A stretch of DNA of 64,000 nt from positions 372,001 to 436,000 of the forward strand of contig NZ_JBFTEH010000001.1 of assembly GCF_041027365.1 (NCBI RefSeq). The letters run 5' to 3'. This document shows, piece by piece, positions 36,199 through 45,063 of the stretch (positions within the stretch are counted from its first letter, which is position 1; every line of letters begins with the position of its first letter). Under the pieces are notes generated by a model. That model had not been told where the DNA came from. It worked only from the letters and a program-made list of their open reading frames with translations, and did not search any database. Source of the DNA: VKMB-3413 sp041027365. Lineage in GTDB: Bacteria > Pseudomonadota > Alphaproteobacteria > Rhizobiales > Rhizobiaceae. A program made the translations under genes and the position numbers.

Positions 36199-36960
36199 AT
36201 GAGCGACATCATCGTTTCGGCGAAGCCCTCGCGCTTTGCCATCCTCGCCAATCCGACCCGCTTTCTGGAGCTGTCGGGGAAGGTGCAGCCTTGGCTCTAC
36301 GGCTCGGCGATCCTCGCGATCGGCGTCGGCCTCGGCCTCGGCTTCGCGGCACCGCCGGACTACCAGCAGGGGCTGACGGTGGAGATCATGTTCATCCACG
36401 TGCCCTTCGCCTGGCTGTGCATGATGATCTGGACGGTGATGAGCGTCTCGGCGCTCGGCACGCTGGTCTGGCGGCATCCGCTGGCAGACGTCGCGGTCAA
36501 GGCGGCCGCGCCGATCGGCGCGGTCTTCACCGCGCTGGCGCTGATCACCGGCTCGATCTGGGGTCGGCCGATGTGGGGCACCTGGTGGGTCTGGGATGCC
36601 CGGCTGACCTCGGTCTTCGTCCTATTCCTGATGTATCTCGGCCTGATCGCGCTGACCCGCGCGCTGGATGATCCCGGCAAGAGCGCCAAGGCTGCGGCGA
36701 TCCTCGTCCTCGTCGGCTTCGTCAACATCCCGATCATCAAGTTCTCGGTCGACTGGTGGAACACGCTGCACCAGGGCGCCTCGGTGATCCGCATGGACGG
36801 CCCGTCCATGCCGGCTGTGTTCCTGACGCCGCTGCTGACCTCTGCGCTTGGCTTCACCCTGTTGTTCTTCGCCTTGCATTTGACGGCGATGCGCACGGAG
36901 ATCCTGCGTCGACGGGTCGCGGCCCTGTCGAAGCTCGCGGCACGCCGGGCCGGAGACTGA
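36199..36960 (+). CDS. ccmC: Haem exporter / haem-handling protein CcmC
   Basis: A 253-residue inner-membrane protein with six helices that loads haem onto CcmE during cytochrome c maturation. The tryptophan-rich WWD motif is WGTWWVWDARLTS; the haem-ligand His residues are in FIHVPFAWL and WWNTLHQGAS. Length is standard. It is followed by ccmD and ccmG but, unusually, no ccmAB precedes it. Confidence 0.95.
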   Translation: MSDIIVSAKPSRFAILANPTRFLELSGKVQPWLYGSAILAIGVGLGLGFAAPPDYQQGLTVEIMFIHVPFAWLCMMIWTVMSVSALGTLVWRHPLADVAVKAAAPIGAVFTALALITGSIWGRPMWGTWWVWDARLTSVFVLFLMYLGLIALTRALDDPGKSAKAAAILVLVGFVNIPIIKFSVDWWNTLHQGASVIRMDGPSMPAVFLTPLLTSALGFTLLFFALHLTAMRTEILRRRVAALSKLAARRAGD

Positions 36961-36970
36961 GGAGCGCGCC

Positions 36971-37180
36971 ATGCAGCATCACGACTATTTCGGCTTCATC
37001 GCCTCGGCCTATGGCCTCTCCGCCCTCGGCATCATCGGCCTCTGCCTGTGGATATTCCTCGACGGGCGGATGCAGCGGCGCGCGCTGAAGACGCTGGAGG
37101 CGCAGGGGATCCGGCGCCGCTCGGCGCGGGAGCGCCAGCCTGCGGCCGCCGCGGCAAGACCTTCGGAGACGGGCCGATGA
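36971..37180 (+). CDS. ccmD: Haem exporter protein CcmD
   Basis: A 69-residue small membrane protein. One helix (about 14-30, LSALGIIGLCLWIFLD) is followed by a basic cytoplasmic tail. CcmD stabilises the CcmABC-CcmE complex. It starts 10 bases after ccmC and its TGA overlaps the ccmG ATG, which together with the order makes the call safe despite weak sequence conservation. Confidence 0.88.
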   Translation: MQHHDYFGFIASAYGLSALGIIGLCLWIFLDGRMQRRALKTLEAQGIRRRSARERQPAAAAARPSETGR

Positions 37181-37842
37181 GCGAGAAGACGCTTCCGGGC
37201 GAGACGCCGGCTCCCGCTTCGCCGGACGCAGAGAGGACGCCGGCACGCCGGCGCAACTGGCTTGTCCTCCTGCCGGTCGTCTTCTTCGGCGGCCTCGCCG
37301 CGGTGTTCCTGACGCAGCTGGTCGCCGGCGGCGATCCGAGCGAGGTGCCCTCGGTGCTGATCGGCAAGACGGCGCCGCAGACCAAGCTGCCGCCGCTTTC
37401 CGGCGTCGACGGTCCGGACGGCAAGCCGATGCCGGGGCTCGACCTCACCGGCTTCGGCGACGGCCGGCCGGTGCTCGTCAACGTCTTCGCCTCCTGGTGC
37501 GCGCCCTGCCGCGAGGAGCAGCCGCTGTTGATGCAGCTGGCGCAGGACAAGCGCTTCCGCCTCGTCGGTTTGAACTACAAAGACAAGCCGGAGAACGCCC
37601 GCAAGTTCTTGGCGACGCTCGGCAACCCCTACGACGCAATCGGCGTCGACGAGAAGGGGCAGGCGACGATCGACTGGGGCGTCTACGGCGTTCCGGAGAC
37701 CTTCCTTGTCTCCCCCGACGGCGAGATCCTCTACAAGCAGACCGGTCCCTTCACCCCCGACGCGATCGAACACGGCCTGATGCCGGCGCTGGCGAAGGCC
37801 CTGAAGCGCGAGCCGAAGGCCGGGGGCGGGCCGGTGAGTTGA
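37177..37842 (+). CDS. ccmG: Thiol:disulfide interchange protein CcmG/DsbE
   Basis: A 221-residue membrane-anchored periplasmic thioredoxin that keeps apocytochrome cysteines reduced. An N-terminal anchor (about 27-47) is followed by a thioredoxin fold with the WCAPC active site in NVFASWCAPCREEQP, and the cis-Pro VPETFLV segment. ATGA overlap with ccmD. Downstream lies the accessory region with ParDE. Confidence 0.94.
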   Translation: MSEKTLPGETPAPASPDAERTPARRRNWLVLLPVVFFGGLAAVFLTQLVAGGDPSEVPSVLIGKTAPQTKLPPLSGVDGPDGKPMPGLDLTGFGDGRPVLVNVFASWCAPCREEQPLLMQLAQDKRFRLVGLNYKDKPENARKFLATLGNPYDAIGVDEKGQATIDWGVYGVPETFLVSPDGEILYKQTGPFTPDAIEHGLMPALAKALKREPKAGGGPVS

Positions 37843-37882
37843 GCGACCTGCGGGTCGCGGTCGTCCAGCGGAGCACGTCGCC

Positions 37883-38146
37883 ATGTCTCGACTGAAGTCA
37901 TTCGATCTGACCGAGCACTTCGACCGCTTCGTCGAGGAGAAGGCGAAGGACGGCCGGTTCGGAAGCGAGAGCCGCGTCGTTCAGGAAGGCCTGCGTCTTC
38001 TCGAAGAGCGGGAGCGCCGGCTGCAGGCCTTCGGGGCCGCCGTCGACGAGGGAGAAGCGAGCGGCGACTTTCGCGAGCTCGATTGGGACGCCATGTTCGA
38101 CGAGATCGAGGCGGAGGAACGGTTCCATCAGCGTGGCCGGACCTGA
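37883..38146 (+). CDS. parD: Type II antitoxin, ParD/CopG family
   Basis: An 87-residue ribbon-helix-helix antitoxin. Residues 1-45 (SFDLTEHFDRFVEEKAKDGRF, then SESRVVQEGLRLLEE) are the DNA-binding part; the C-terminal half should wrap the toxin. It is followed 6 bases later by a ParE toxin gene with a GAGGAG site. The pair sits in a pocket of accessory genes between the ccm and yciB loci. Confidence 0.9.
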   Translation: MSRLKSFDLTEHFDRFVEEKAKDGRFGSESRVVQEGLRLLEERERRLQAFGAAVDEGEASGDFRELDWDAMFDEIEAEERFHQRGRT

Positions 38147-38152
38147 GGAGCG

Positions 38153-38449
38153 GTGGCGAAGCGGCCGCTCTATTCCGCGAGGGCCGAAGGCGACCTGCGT
38201 CGGATCTTCCGCGACAGCCTGCGCCTGTTCGGACCGGAACAGGCCCGTCGCTACGCTGGCCGGCTCCGGAACGGGTGCGAGCAGATCGCCGATGGCCGTT
38301 TGCGTGGGCAGGCGTTCGATGCCGATCGTGCCGGCTATCTGCGCAAGCTCGTCGGCGCTCATTACATCGTCTTCCGGTTCGGCGAGGACGGCCGCATGTA
38401 TGTCGTCCGCATCCTCCATTCCCGGATGAACCTGCCGGACCATCTATGA
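38153..38449 (+). CDS. parE: Type II toxin, ParE family
   Basis: A 98-residue ParE/RelE-superfamily toxin with PLYSARAEGDLRRIF near the start, YLRKLVGAHYIVFRF and VVRILHSRMNLPDHL at the end, as in ParE gyrase inhibitors. GTG start just after the antitoxin stop. ParE toxins usually block DNA gyrase; that target is assumed from family. Confidence 0.9.
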   Translation: MAKRPLYSARAEGDLRRIFRDSLRLFGPEQARRYAGRLRNGCEQIADGRLRGQAFDADRAGYLRKLVGAHYIVFRFGEDGRMYVVRILHSRMNLPDHL

Positions 38450-38453
38450 CGCC

Positions 38454-39017
38454 ATGCCTGACCCGTCCTTCTCCCTCCGCACCCCCGACGACGACAGCCT
38501 CCCGCGCAAGGTCTGCGACACCTGCGGCTTCGTCGCCTACGAAAACCCGAAGATCGTCGTCGGCTCCGTCGTGCGACACCAGGGCGGCGTCCTGCTCTGC
38601 CGCCGGGCGATCGAACCGCGCGCCGGCTTCTGGACGATCCCGGCCGGTTATCTCGAACTGAACGAGACGCCGGAAGAGGGCGCCCGGCGGGAGGCGCGCG
38701 AGGAGGCGAACGCGGTTCTCGCCATCGACCGGCTGCTGGCGGTCTATTCGGTGCCGCGCATCAGCCAGGTGCAGCTGATCTACCGGGCGACGCTCGCCGA
38801 GCCGACGTTCTCCGCCGGGCCGGAGAGCCTCGATGTTTCGGTCTTTGGCTGGGACGAGATTCCGTGGGACGACCTCGCCTTCCCCTCGGTGCACTGGGCG
38901 CTGAACCACGAGCGCCAGGCGGCGGGCGGTGCGGCGCCGGTGCCCTTCGCGAATCCCGAAGGCGCCACCGGAAACATGATGCCGGACGGTCGACGGCTTT
39001 CGCCACGGGAGATGTGA
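38454..39017 (+). CDS. NUDIX hydrolase with N-terminal CxxC motif
   Basis: A 187-residue NUDIX protein. A short zinc-ribbon-like start has CDTCGF (about 21-26), then FVAYENPKIVVGSV. The Nudix box is GYLELNETPEEGARREAREEA, with the catalytic REAREEA intact and Ala for the usual late Gly. NudC-like relatives carry a full four-Cys ribbon; here only one CxxC is seen. It begins 4 bases after parE and ends 2 bases before the DUF2332 gene. Substrate unknown. Confidence 0.9.
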   Translation: MPDPSFSLRTPDDDSLPRKVCDTCGFVAYENPKIVVGSVVRHQGGVLLCRRAIEPRAGFWTIPAGYLELNETPEEGARREAREEANAVLAIDRLLAVYSVPRISQVQLIYRATLAEPTFSAGPESLDVSVFGWDEIPWDDLAFPSVHWALNHERQAAGGAAPVPFANPEGATGNMMPDGRRLSPREM

Positions 39018-39019
39018 GG

Positions 39020-40060
39020 ATGGTGCCGGAGGCGGTGAAGGATCAGTTCGAGCAGCAGGCGCAAAGCTGCGAGCGGCTCGGCTCGCCCTTCACCGTGCGA
39101 CTCTGCCGGCTGCTGCCGCAGGTCCTGACCGGGGAGACCGAGACCGGCCGCGCCGTCGCCGGCTGGACGCATGGGCCGGACGCCGCGCTTCCCCTGCGCC
39201 TCTGCGGCGCGCTGCATCGTCTGGTCCTTGCCGAGGCGGATGCGGATCTCGCTGCCGCCTATCCGCCGGAACCGGCCGCAGATGCCGAACTCGCCGCGGC
39301 GGTTCGGGCGGCGATCGCGGCGCATGACAGGTCGATCGCCGCGATGCTGGATTCGCCGCCGCAGACCAACGAGGTGGCGCGGGCGGCCGGCCTGCTGCCG
39401 GGCTTCCTCACGGTCGCGCGCGAGGCGCGCCTGCCGCTGGAGCTCTGCGAGATCGGCTCGAGCAGCGGCCTGCTCCTCGGCTTCGACCGGTTCTTCTACG
39501 ACTATGGCGCGGCGAGCTGGGGCGATGCGGCTTCGGCGGTGCGGCTGCAGCCGGAGATGCACGGCGACGTGCCGGATCTCTCCGGCGAGCTCACCGTCGC
39601 GGCTCGCCGTGGCTGCGACCGCAGCCCGATCCGCCTCGCCGACCCGGAGGCGCGCCTGCGGCTGCGCGGCTATGTCTGGGCCGACCAGCCGCAGCGCCTT
39701 GCGCGCCTCGACGCCGCGACCGAGGTGTCGCGAGCGCTGGACGTCTCCGTGGAGCAGGCGGACGGGACCGACTTCATCCAGACTGCACTGGAGCGGCGCC
39801 GCGACGGCACGACCCTCTGCGTCTTCCACTCGATCGTCTGGCAGTACCTGCCGAACGAAACGCAACGCACGATCACCGACATGATGGAGCGGGCGGGCCG
39901 GGAGGCGACGGCGGACCGGCCGCTTGCCTGGCTGCGGATGGAGCCGGACGGCCGCGAACCGGGCGCGGCGCTCCTGCTGCAGCTCTGGCCGGGCGACGGA
40001 GCGCTGCGCCACCTCGGCCGCATCGACTATCACGGCCGCTGGCTCGACTGGCGGGGGTGA
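39020..40060 (+). CDS. DUF2332 family protein
   Basis: A 346-residue protein fitting DUF2332: QAQSCERLGSPFTVRLCRLL at the start, SPPQTNEVARAAGLLPGFL, and ELCEIGSSSGLLLGFDRFFYDYG in the middle, which looks like a nucleotide- or SAM-binding loop, then FHSIVWQYLP. Function is not known; the middle segment suggests a methyltransferase-like fold, which is inference. Tightly linked to the NUDIX gene. Confidence 0.82.
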   Translation: MVPEAVKDQFEQQAQSCERLGSPFTVRLCRLLPQVLTGETETGRAVAGWTHGPDAALPLRLCGALHRLVLAEADADLAAAYPPEPAADAELAAAVRAAIAAHDRSIAAMLDSPPQTNEVARAAGLLPGFLTVAREARLPLELCEIGSSSGLLLGFDRFFYDYGAASWGDAASAVRLQPEMHGDVPDLSGELTVAARRGCDRSPIRLADPEARLRLRGYVWADQPQRLARLDAATEVSRALDVSVEQADGTDFIQTALERRRDGTTLCVFHSIVWQYLPNETQRTITDMMERAGREATADRPLAWLRMEPDGREPGAALLLQLWPGDGALRHLGRIDYHGRWLDWRG

Positions 40061-40154
40061 GGCCGCTCCCCCTGTCAAGACAGTTGCGTCACGGCGATCT
40101 CCGGTGGCGGTTTTTCGCGATCCTTCGCCGGCGCAAAGCAGCGGAAGACCCGGC

Positions 40155-40685
40155 TCAGCCCTCGTCCGGGAACATCGCGGCCATGACGTCCTGCATCGGC
40201 AGGATCAGCTTCATCGGGCTGATCTTCGTCGGCTGAAAGCCGAGCTTGCGATAGAACGCGGCCGCCTCTTCGTCGATCGCATCGACAACCAGGGCCCGGA
40301 ACGCGACCGCCTGGGCGGCAGAGGCCGCGGTGCGCAGGGCATGGGCAAGAAGCGCCTTGCCGATACCGCGGCCCTGCAAGTCGCGATGGACAGCGAACCG
40401 CGCTAGAAGCGCGATCGGAATTTCGCCAGGCGCACCGTGCGCCGACACCGTCTTCGGGGCGTCCTTGCGGAGGATCATGCCGGCGCAGAGAGCGTAATAA
40501 GCCGTGACCTTCATGTCCTTCGTGCGGACGACGAAGGTCCGCGTGTAGTTCGCCGCCTGGTTATGCAGCGCCATATCGGTCAGCCACGTGTCGAGACTCG
40601 GTTTCCCGCAGGAAAAGTCCCGAAAGTCGTGGCCGTCCGTCAACGGCTCCGGCGCGAAGAGTCCTAGCGATCGGAAGTCGCCCAT
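40155..40685 (-). CDS. GNAT-family toxin (TacT type)
   Basis: A 176-residue acetyltransferase. The acetyl-CoA loop is QGRGIGKALL in FAVHRDLQGRGIGKALLAHAL, and FYRKLGF is the usual late Tyr motif. DFSCGKPSLDTWL near the start is typical of GNAT toxins paired with DUF1778 antitoxins, which acetylate the amino acid on charged tRNA. It overlaps the antitoxin gene by 22 bases in the antitoxin-first order. The tRNA target cannot be predicted. Confidence 0.9.
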   Translation of the reverse strand: MGDFRSLGLFAPEPLTDGHDFRDFSCGKPSLDTWLTDMALHNQAANYTRTFVVRTKDMKVTAYYALCAGMILRKDAPKTVSAHGAPGEIPIALLARFAVHRDLQGRGIGKALLAHALRTAASAAQAVAFRALVVDAIDEEAAAFYRKLGFQPTKISPMKLILPMQDVMAAMFPDEG

Positions 40686-40948
40686 TCGCTTCCATCCCGA
40701 AGGAGCTTGGCAAGCTCGGGATGAATCTGAGCCGGCCGGGAGATCGTATCGGAGATGGAGTCGAACAGGTCGGCGTCGAGATGCATGAAGCGCTGGTCCA
40801 TCAGCGTCTTCTGAGCGCTCGTTGTCGCGGCCTCGATGACGAAGGCCGACAGGCTCTTCCCACAGCTCTGCGCGGCGCGCTTGATGAGTTCCAGCTCATC
40901 CGCCGCGATGCGCGCGGTGAAGTTCTCCTGCTTCTTGGTGAGCGCCAT
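40664..40948 (-). CDS. DUF1778 antitoxin (TacA type, ribbon-helix-helix)
   Basis: A 94-residue antitoxin. The N-terminal ribbon-helix-helix (NFTARIAADELELIKRAAQ, then GKSLSAFVIEAA) binds DNA and should autoregulate; the C-terminal part (about 60-94) neutralises the GNAT toxin. It precedes and overlaps the toxin gene. This is the second toxin-antitoxin pair within 3 kb. Confidence 0.9.
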   Translation of the reverse strand: MALTKKQENFTARIAADELELIKRAAQSCGKSLSAFVIEAATTSAQKTLMDQRFMHLDADLFDSISDTISRPAQIHPELAKLLRDGSEWATSDR

Positions 40949-41195
40949 GACGCAACTCCATCAGGTCGCGATACCGGAGGACCGATCGACAGAAAACCTG
41001 CCGATGTCTAGCATGACGCCGGCGTAATGACAATGTGGGAACAAATGCGCTTGAGCGAAAGAGGCATCGCGTACCACGAAACCGGCAGGGCCTGACTGCG
41101 TCGGCCATTCTCCCCCGTCCGCCATATACGGACGCGTGCTGGCCGCAGAGAGGACGCGGCCTGACTTCCTGCAGCGACAGAAGGCGTCGGCGCGC

Positions 41196-41861
41196 CTACT
41201 TCTTCGTCGGTTCCTTCTTGCCGCCGAGCGGTTCCAGGGCGTGGCGCTTGATGAGCGGGAACTGCGTCAGCATGAACACGATGGTGATCGGCATCGTCGC
41301 CCAGACCTTGAAGGCCACCCAGAAGTCGGTCGAGAAGTTGCGCCAGACGACCTCGTTGATCACCGCCAGGAAGACGAAGAACAGGCCCCAGCGGAAGGTC
41401 AGCTTGCGCCAGCCCTCGTCGTCCAGCTTGAACGCCTGGTCGAAGACGTAGCCGAGCAGCGACTTGCCGAAGCAGAGACCGCCGAGCAGGACGGCGGCGA
41501 ACAGCGCGTTGACGATGGTCGGCTTCATCTTGATGAAGGTCTCGTCGTGCAGCCAGAGCGTCAGCGTGCCGAAGACAATGACGACGGCGCCGGAGACCAG
41601 CGGCATCAGCGGCAGGGTGCGCGTGATCGCCCAGGAGACGGCGAGCGAGATCACCATCGCCGCCATGAACAGCGCGGTCGCGACGAATAGCGGCCCGCCG
41701 AACGCCTTCAGGACCGGAAAGGCCGACGCCAGGGCCTCGCCGCGCGAATTGGCGAAGAAGAAGACCACCAGCGGCCCGAGTTCCAAGACGAACTTCAGGA
41801 GCGGGTTGACCTCCTTGCGCGTCGGGGCGTTCGGTTCGTCTTCGATGATGTGATCGGTCAT
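41196..41861 (-). CDS. yciB: Inner-membrane septation protein YciB/IspZ
   Basis: A 221-residue membrane protein of the IspZ/YciB family, with five to six helices. LKFVLELGPLVVFFFAN near the start and TFRWGLFFVFLAVINEVVWRNFSTDFWVAFKVW late are diagnostic. It acts in cell-envelope integrity and division. It follows ftsY by 85 bases in the same direction, the usual Hyphomicrobiales order. ATG at 41861. Confidence 0.92.
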   Translation of the reverse strand: MTDHIIEDEPNAPTRKEVNPLLKFVLELGPLVVFFFANSRGEALASAFPVLKAFGGPLFVATALFMAAMVISLAVSWAITRTLPLMPLVSGAVVIVFGTLTLWLHDETFIKMKPTIVNALFAAVLLGGLCFGKSLLGYVFDQAFKLDDEGWRKLTFRWGLFFVFLAVINEVVWRNFSTDFWVAFKVWATMPITIVFMLTQFPLIKRHALEPLGGKKEPTKK

Positions 41862-41946
41862 GGACACCTCTTTGCGGGCCCGTATGGGAGGCGTTGGCGG
41901 CAAATGCGAGGCATCGGCCGCCGCCCGTCGAACTTCGCCGGGCTCG

Positions 41947-43734
41947 TCAGCCGGCAACCCCGGCGATCGCGCCGGCAAAGTCCTTCGCCTTGAAGGGCTC
42001 GAGGTCGTCGATCCCCTCGCCGACGCCGACGAAGTAGACCGGCAGCTTGTGCTTTCCGGCGATGGCGACGAGGATGCCGCCTCTGGCGGTCCCGTCGAGC
42101 TTGGTCATCACGAGGCCGTTGACGCCCGCGACATTGCGGAAGATCTCGACCTGGGAGAGGGCGTTCTGCCCCGTCGTCGCGTCCAGCGTCTGCAGCACGG
42201 TGTGCGGCGCATCCGGCTCGCGCTTCTGCAGGACGCGGATGATCTTCTCGAGTTCCGCCATCAGCTCGGTCTTGTTCTGCAGCCGGCCGGCCGTGTCGAT
42301 GATCAGGACGTCCGAGCCGTTCTCCAGCGCCCGGTCGTAGGCCTCGTAGGCGAGCCCGGCCGCATCGGCGCCGATCTGCTTGGCGACGACCTCCGAGCCG
42401 GTGCGCTCGCCCCAGATCTTCAGCTGCTCGACCGCGGCGGCGCGGAAGGTGTCGCCGGCGCACAGCGTCACGGTGAGGCCGGCGCGGGTGAGCTTGGCCG
42501 CGAGCTTGCCGATGGTCGTGGTCTTGCCGGTACCGTTGACGCCGACGACCAGGATGACGTGCGGCCGCTTCTCGAGGTCCAGCTCCAGCGGCAGGGCGAC
42601 GGGCTGGAGCGTCTTCTCGATCTCCTCGGCGAGGATCGAGCGCACCTCGGCACCGCTGATCTCCTTGCCGAAGCGGCCCTCGGCCAGCCGATCGCAAATG
42701 CGGATCGCCGTCTCGACGCCGAGATCGGCCTGGATCAGCACGTCCTCGAAATCCTGCAGCGTGTCCTCGTCGAGGCGGCGCTTGGTGAAGAGCGCGGTGA
42801 TCGAGCCGGAGAGCTGGTTGGACGAGCGCGAGAGACCCTCGCGCAGGCGCTGGAGCCATGGCACGCGCGCCGGCTGAACGGCCTCGGCCGCAAGCTCCGG
42901 AGTCTGGGCCGGCTTCTCGCGCAGGCGGAAGCCGGCATCGCCGCCGAGGGGCGGGCGCGCCGTGGCTGCTGAAGCGGCGGGAGCGGAATCGCTGGAGGTC
43001 TCGGCTGCGGCAGCCGGTGCCTCCGTCTCGTCCGGGAACATCGGCTCGCGCCGGTTCCCGGGTGCGGGCGCTTCGTCTTCCTCGTCCGGCAGCAGATCCG
43101 CATCGAGCCAGGAGAAGTCGGCGTCCTCGTCTTCGTCCTCCGCTTCTGCGGGCTCGACGCCGAGATGATCGTCCTCCGACGCCGGCTCCACCACGGGAGC
43201 CGCCGCCTCGGCCGCGGGGGAGGGCTCATGGGTCTCGCTCTCGACCGGCTCCAGCGGCGCGTCCAGGAAGGAGAAGTCGCCGTCGTCGGCGCCGGGTTCT
43301 TCGGCCTCTATGGGCGCCGCTTCAGGCGGGTTATCGGCAGTGCGCTCCGGCGCGAACAGCGGCTCCGACGGCTCCTCCGCGGCAGCGGCCGCGTCGGCGG
43401 CTTCCGCCGCTTCGAGCAGTTCCAGCGGCTCTGCGCTGGAGACTGGCTCTGCGGCGGCGTCTGGTCGCTCGGACGCTCCGTCGCTGCGTGGCGCCGGCTC
43501 GTCGGTCTGCTCGAGCGGCGCATCGCCGCCGTCCTCCTCGGCCCGGACGCGCGCCTCCTCGTCGAGCAGCGCAGTTTCCGCGGCCTGCGGCCCCAGCTCC
43601 GGCTCCGCCGCCTCGGGCTGTCCGGCCTGGATCTCCGACGGGCGCGGCGCCTCTGCGGGTTCCGGCGCACGCTGGTCCTCGGTGTCGGAGCCGAAGGAAA
43701 AGATCCGCCGGAAGAAGCCTTTTTTCTCAGCCAT
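41947..43734 (-). CDS. ftsY: Signal recognition particle receptor FtsY
   Basis: A 595-residue SRP GTPase receptor. The first ~280 residues are an acidic Ala/Glu/Pro-rich A-domain, long for the family. The N-domain follows (LREGLSRSSNQLSGSI), then the G-domain with GVNGTGKTTTIGKLA, DTFRAAAVEQLK, DTAGRLQNK and TKLDGTARGG. It docks ribosome-SRP complexes at the membrane. It lies between mtaB and yciB. Confidence 0.96.
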   Translation of the reverse strand: MAEKKGFFRRIFSFGSDTEDQRAPEPAEAPRPSEIQAGQPEAAEPELGPQAAETALLDEEARVRAEEDGGDAPLEQTDEPAPRSDGASERPDAAAEPVSSAEPLELLEAAEAADAAAAAEEPSEPLFAPERTADNPPEAAPIEAEEPGADDGDFSFLDAPLEPVESETHEPSPAAEAAAPVVEPASEDDHLGVEPAEAEDEDEDADFSWLDADLLPDEEDEAPAPGNRREPMFPDETEAPAAAAETSSDSAPAASAATARPPLGGDAGFRLREKPAQTPELAAEAVQPARVPWLQRLREGLSRSSNQLSGSITALFTKRRLDEDTLQDFEDVLIQADLGVETAIRICDRLAEGRFGKEISGAEVRSILAEEIEKTLQPVALPLELDLEKRPHVILVVGVNGTGKTTTIGKLAAKLTRAGLTVTLCAGDTFRAAAVEQLKIWGERTGSEVVAKQIGADAAGLAYEAYDRALENGSDVLIIDTAGRLQNKTELMAELEKIIRVLQKREPDAPHTVLQTLDATTGQNALSQVEIFRNVAGVNGLVMTKLDGTARGGILVAIAGKHKLPVYFVGVGEGIDDLEPFKAKDFAGAIAGVAG

Positions 43735-43755
43735 GTCGCTCGTCGAATTCCTGGT

Positions 43756-45063
43756 TCAGAGGGCGGGCGCCGGCTCGGCCGGTGCATCCGCGCCCGCATC
43801 GGCGCGTCCGGCGAGCGATCCTTCCTCGACCCCGACGATTGTAGCGGCCACGATCGTGTCGGGGAGGCCCCGGTCGATGCGGCACAGGGTGAAGTCCTCG
43901 CAGCGGCCGATCCCGTCGCGCTCGACGAGGACGCTCTGCCGCGTGCCGATGCGACGCGTGAGATGCCCGGCATGGGCGACCTCGCCGGCAGCCCGCAGCC
44001 TTGCGGCCCGCGTCTTGATCACCGCCTTGGGCAACTGCGGCATGCGCGCTGCCGGCGTTCCCTCGCGCGGCGAGAAGGGGAAGACGTGGAGGAAGGTCAG
44101 CCCGCACTCGTCCACCAGCTTCAGCGAGTTCTCGAACATCGCCTCGCTCTCGGTCGGGAAGCCCGCGATGATGTCGGCGCCGAAGACGATGTCGGGCCGG
44201 CGGCTTCGCATCTCGGCGCAGAAGCCGATGGCGTCGTCGCGGCTGTGCCGACGCTTCATCCGCTTCAGGATCATGTCGTCGCCGGCCTGCAGCGACAGGT
44301 GCAGGTGCGGCATCAGCCGGCGCTCGGAGCCGATCGCATCCACGAGGGCCGCGTCCGCTTCGACGCTGTCGATCGAGGAGAGGCGCAGGCGCGGCAGATC
44401 CGGCACGTGCTTCAGGATCGCCTGGACGAGGTCACCGAGCCGCGATCGGCCGGGCAGGTCGGCGCCCCAGCTGGTCATGTCGACGCCGGAGAGCACCACT
44501 TCGTTGTAGCCGGCATCGACCAGCCGCTTCACCTGGTCGACCGCCGCGCCCATCGGCACCGAGCGTGAATTGCCGCGCCCATAGGGGATGATGCAGAAGG
44601 TGCAGCGATGGTCGCAGCCGTTCTGGATCTGCACGATCGCGCGCGCCCGCCCCTCGATCGCGTCGACCATGTGGCCGGCGGTCTCGGTGACGCTCATGAT
44701 GTCGTTGACGCGCACCTTCTCCTCGGCGGAGACGCCGAAGTCGGGGAGGGCGCGATAGGCCTCGGACGTCAGTTTCTCGTCATTGCCGATCACCGCGTCG
44801 ACCTCGGCCATCTCGGCGAAGCGCGCGGGTTCGGTCTGCGCCGCGCAGCCGGTGACGACGATCCGGGCGGCGGGGTTGTCGCGGCGGGCGCGGCGGATCT
44901 GCTGGCGCGCCTGGCGCACCGCCTCGGCGGTGACCGCGCAGGTGTTGAAGACGATGGCCTGACGATCGCCCGCGCCGAGGCCCGCGCTCTCCGCCTCGCG
45001 CTTCATGATCTCCGCCTCGTAGGTGTTGAGGCGGCAGCCGAAGGTGACGATCTCGATGCCCAT
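43756..45063 (-). CDS. mtaB: tRNA t6A37 methylthiotransferase MtaB
   Basis: A 435-residue radical-SAM enzyme that makes ms2t6A in tRNA. The N-terminal UPF0004 domain begins VTFGCRLNTYEAEIM, with further cysteines in FNTCAVTAEA and VTGCAAQ; the radical-SAM cluster motif is CDHRCTFCIIPYGRG. A TRAM-like C-terminal domain carries FTLCRID. ATG overlaps the dapF stop (TGATG), so the two are co-translated. Confidence 0.94.
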   Translation of the reverse strand: MGIEIVTFGCRLNTYEAEIMKREAESAGLGAGDRQAIVFNTCAVTAEAVRQARQQIRRARRDNPAARIVVTGCAAQTEPARFAEMAEVDAVIGNDEKLTSEAYRALPDFGVSAEEKVRVNDIMSVTETAGHMVDAIEGRARAIVQIQNGCDHRCTFCIIPYGRGNSRSVPMGAAVDQVKRLVDAGYNEVVLSGVDMTSWGADLPGRSRLGDLVQAILKHVPDLPRLRLSSIDSVEADAALVDAIGSERRLMPHLHLSLQAGDDMILKRMKRRHSRDDAIGFCAEMRSRRPDIVFGADIIAGFPTESEAMFENSLKLVDECGLTFLHVFPFSPREGTPAARMPQLPKAVIKTRAARLRAAGEVAHAGHLTRRIGTRQSVLVERDGIGRCEDFTLCRIDRGLPDTIVAATIVGVEEGSLAGRADAGADAPAEPAPAL

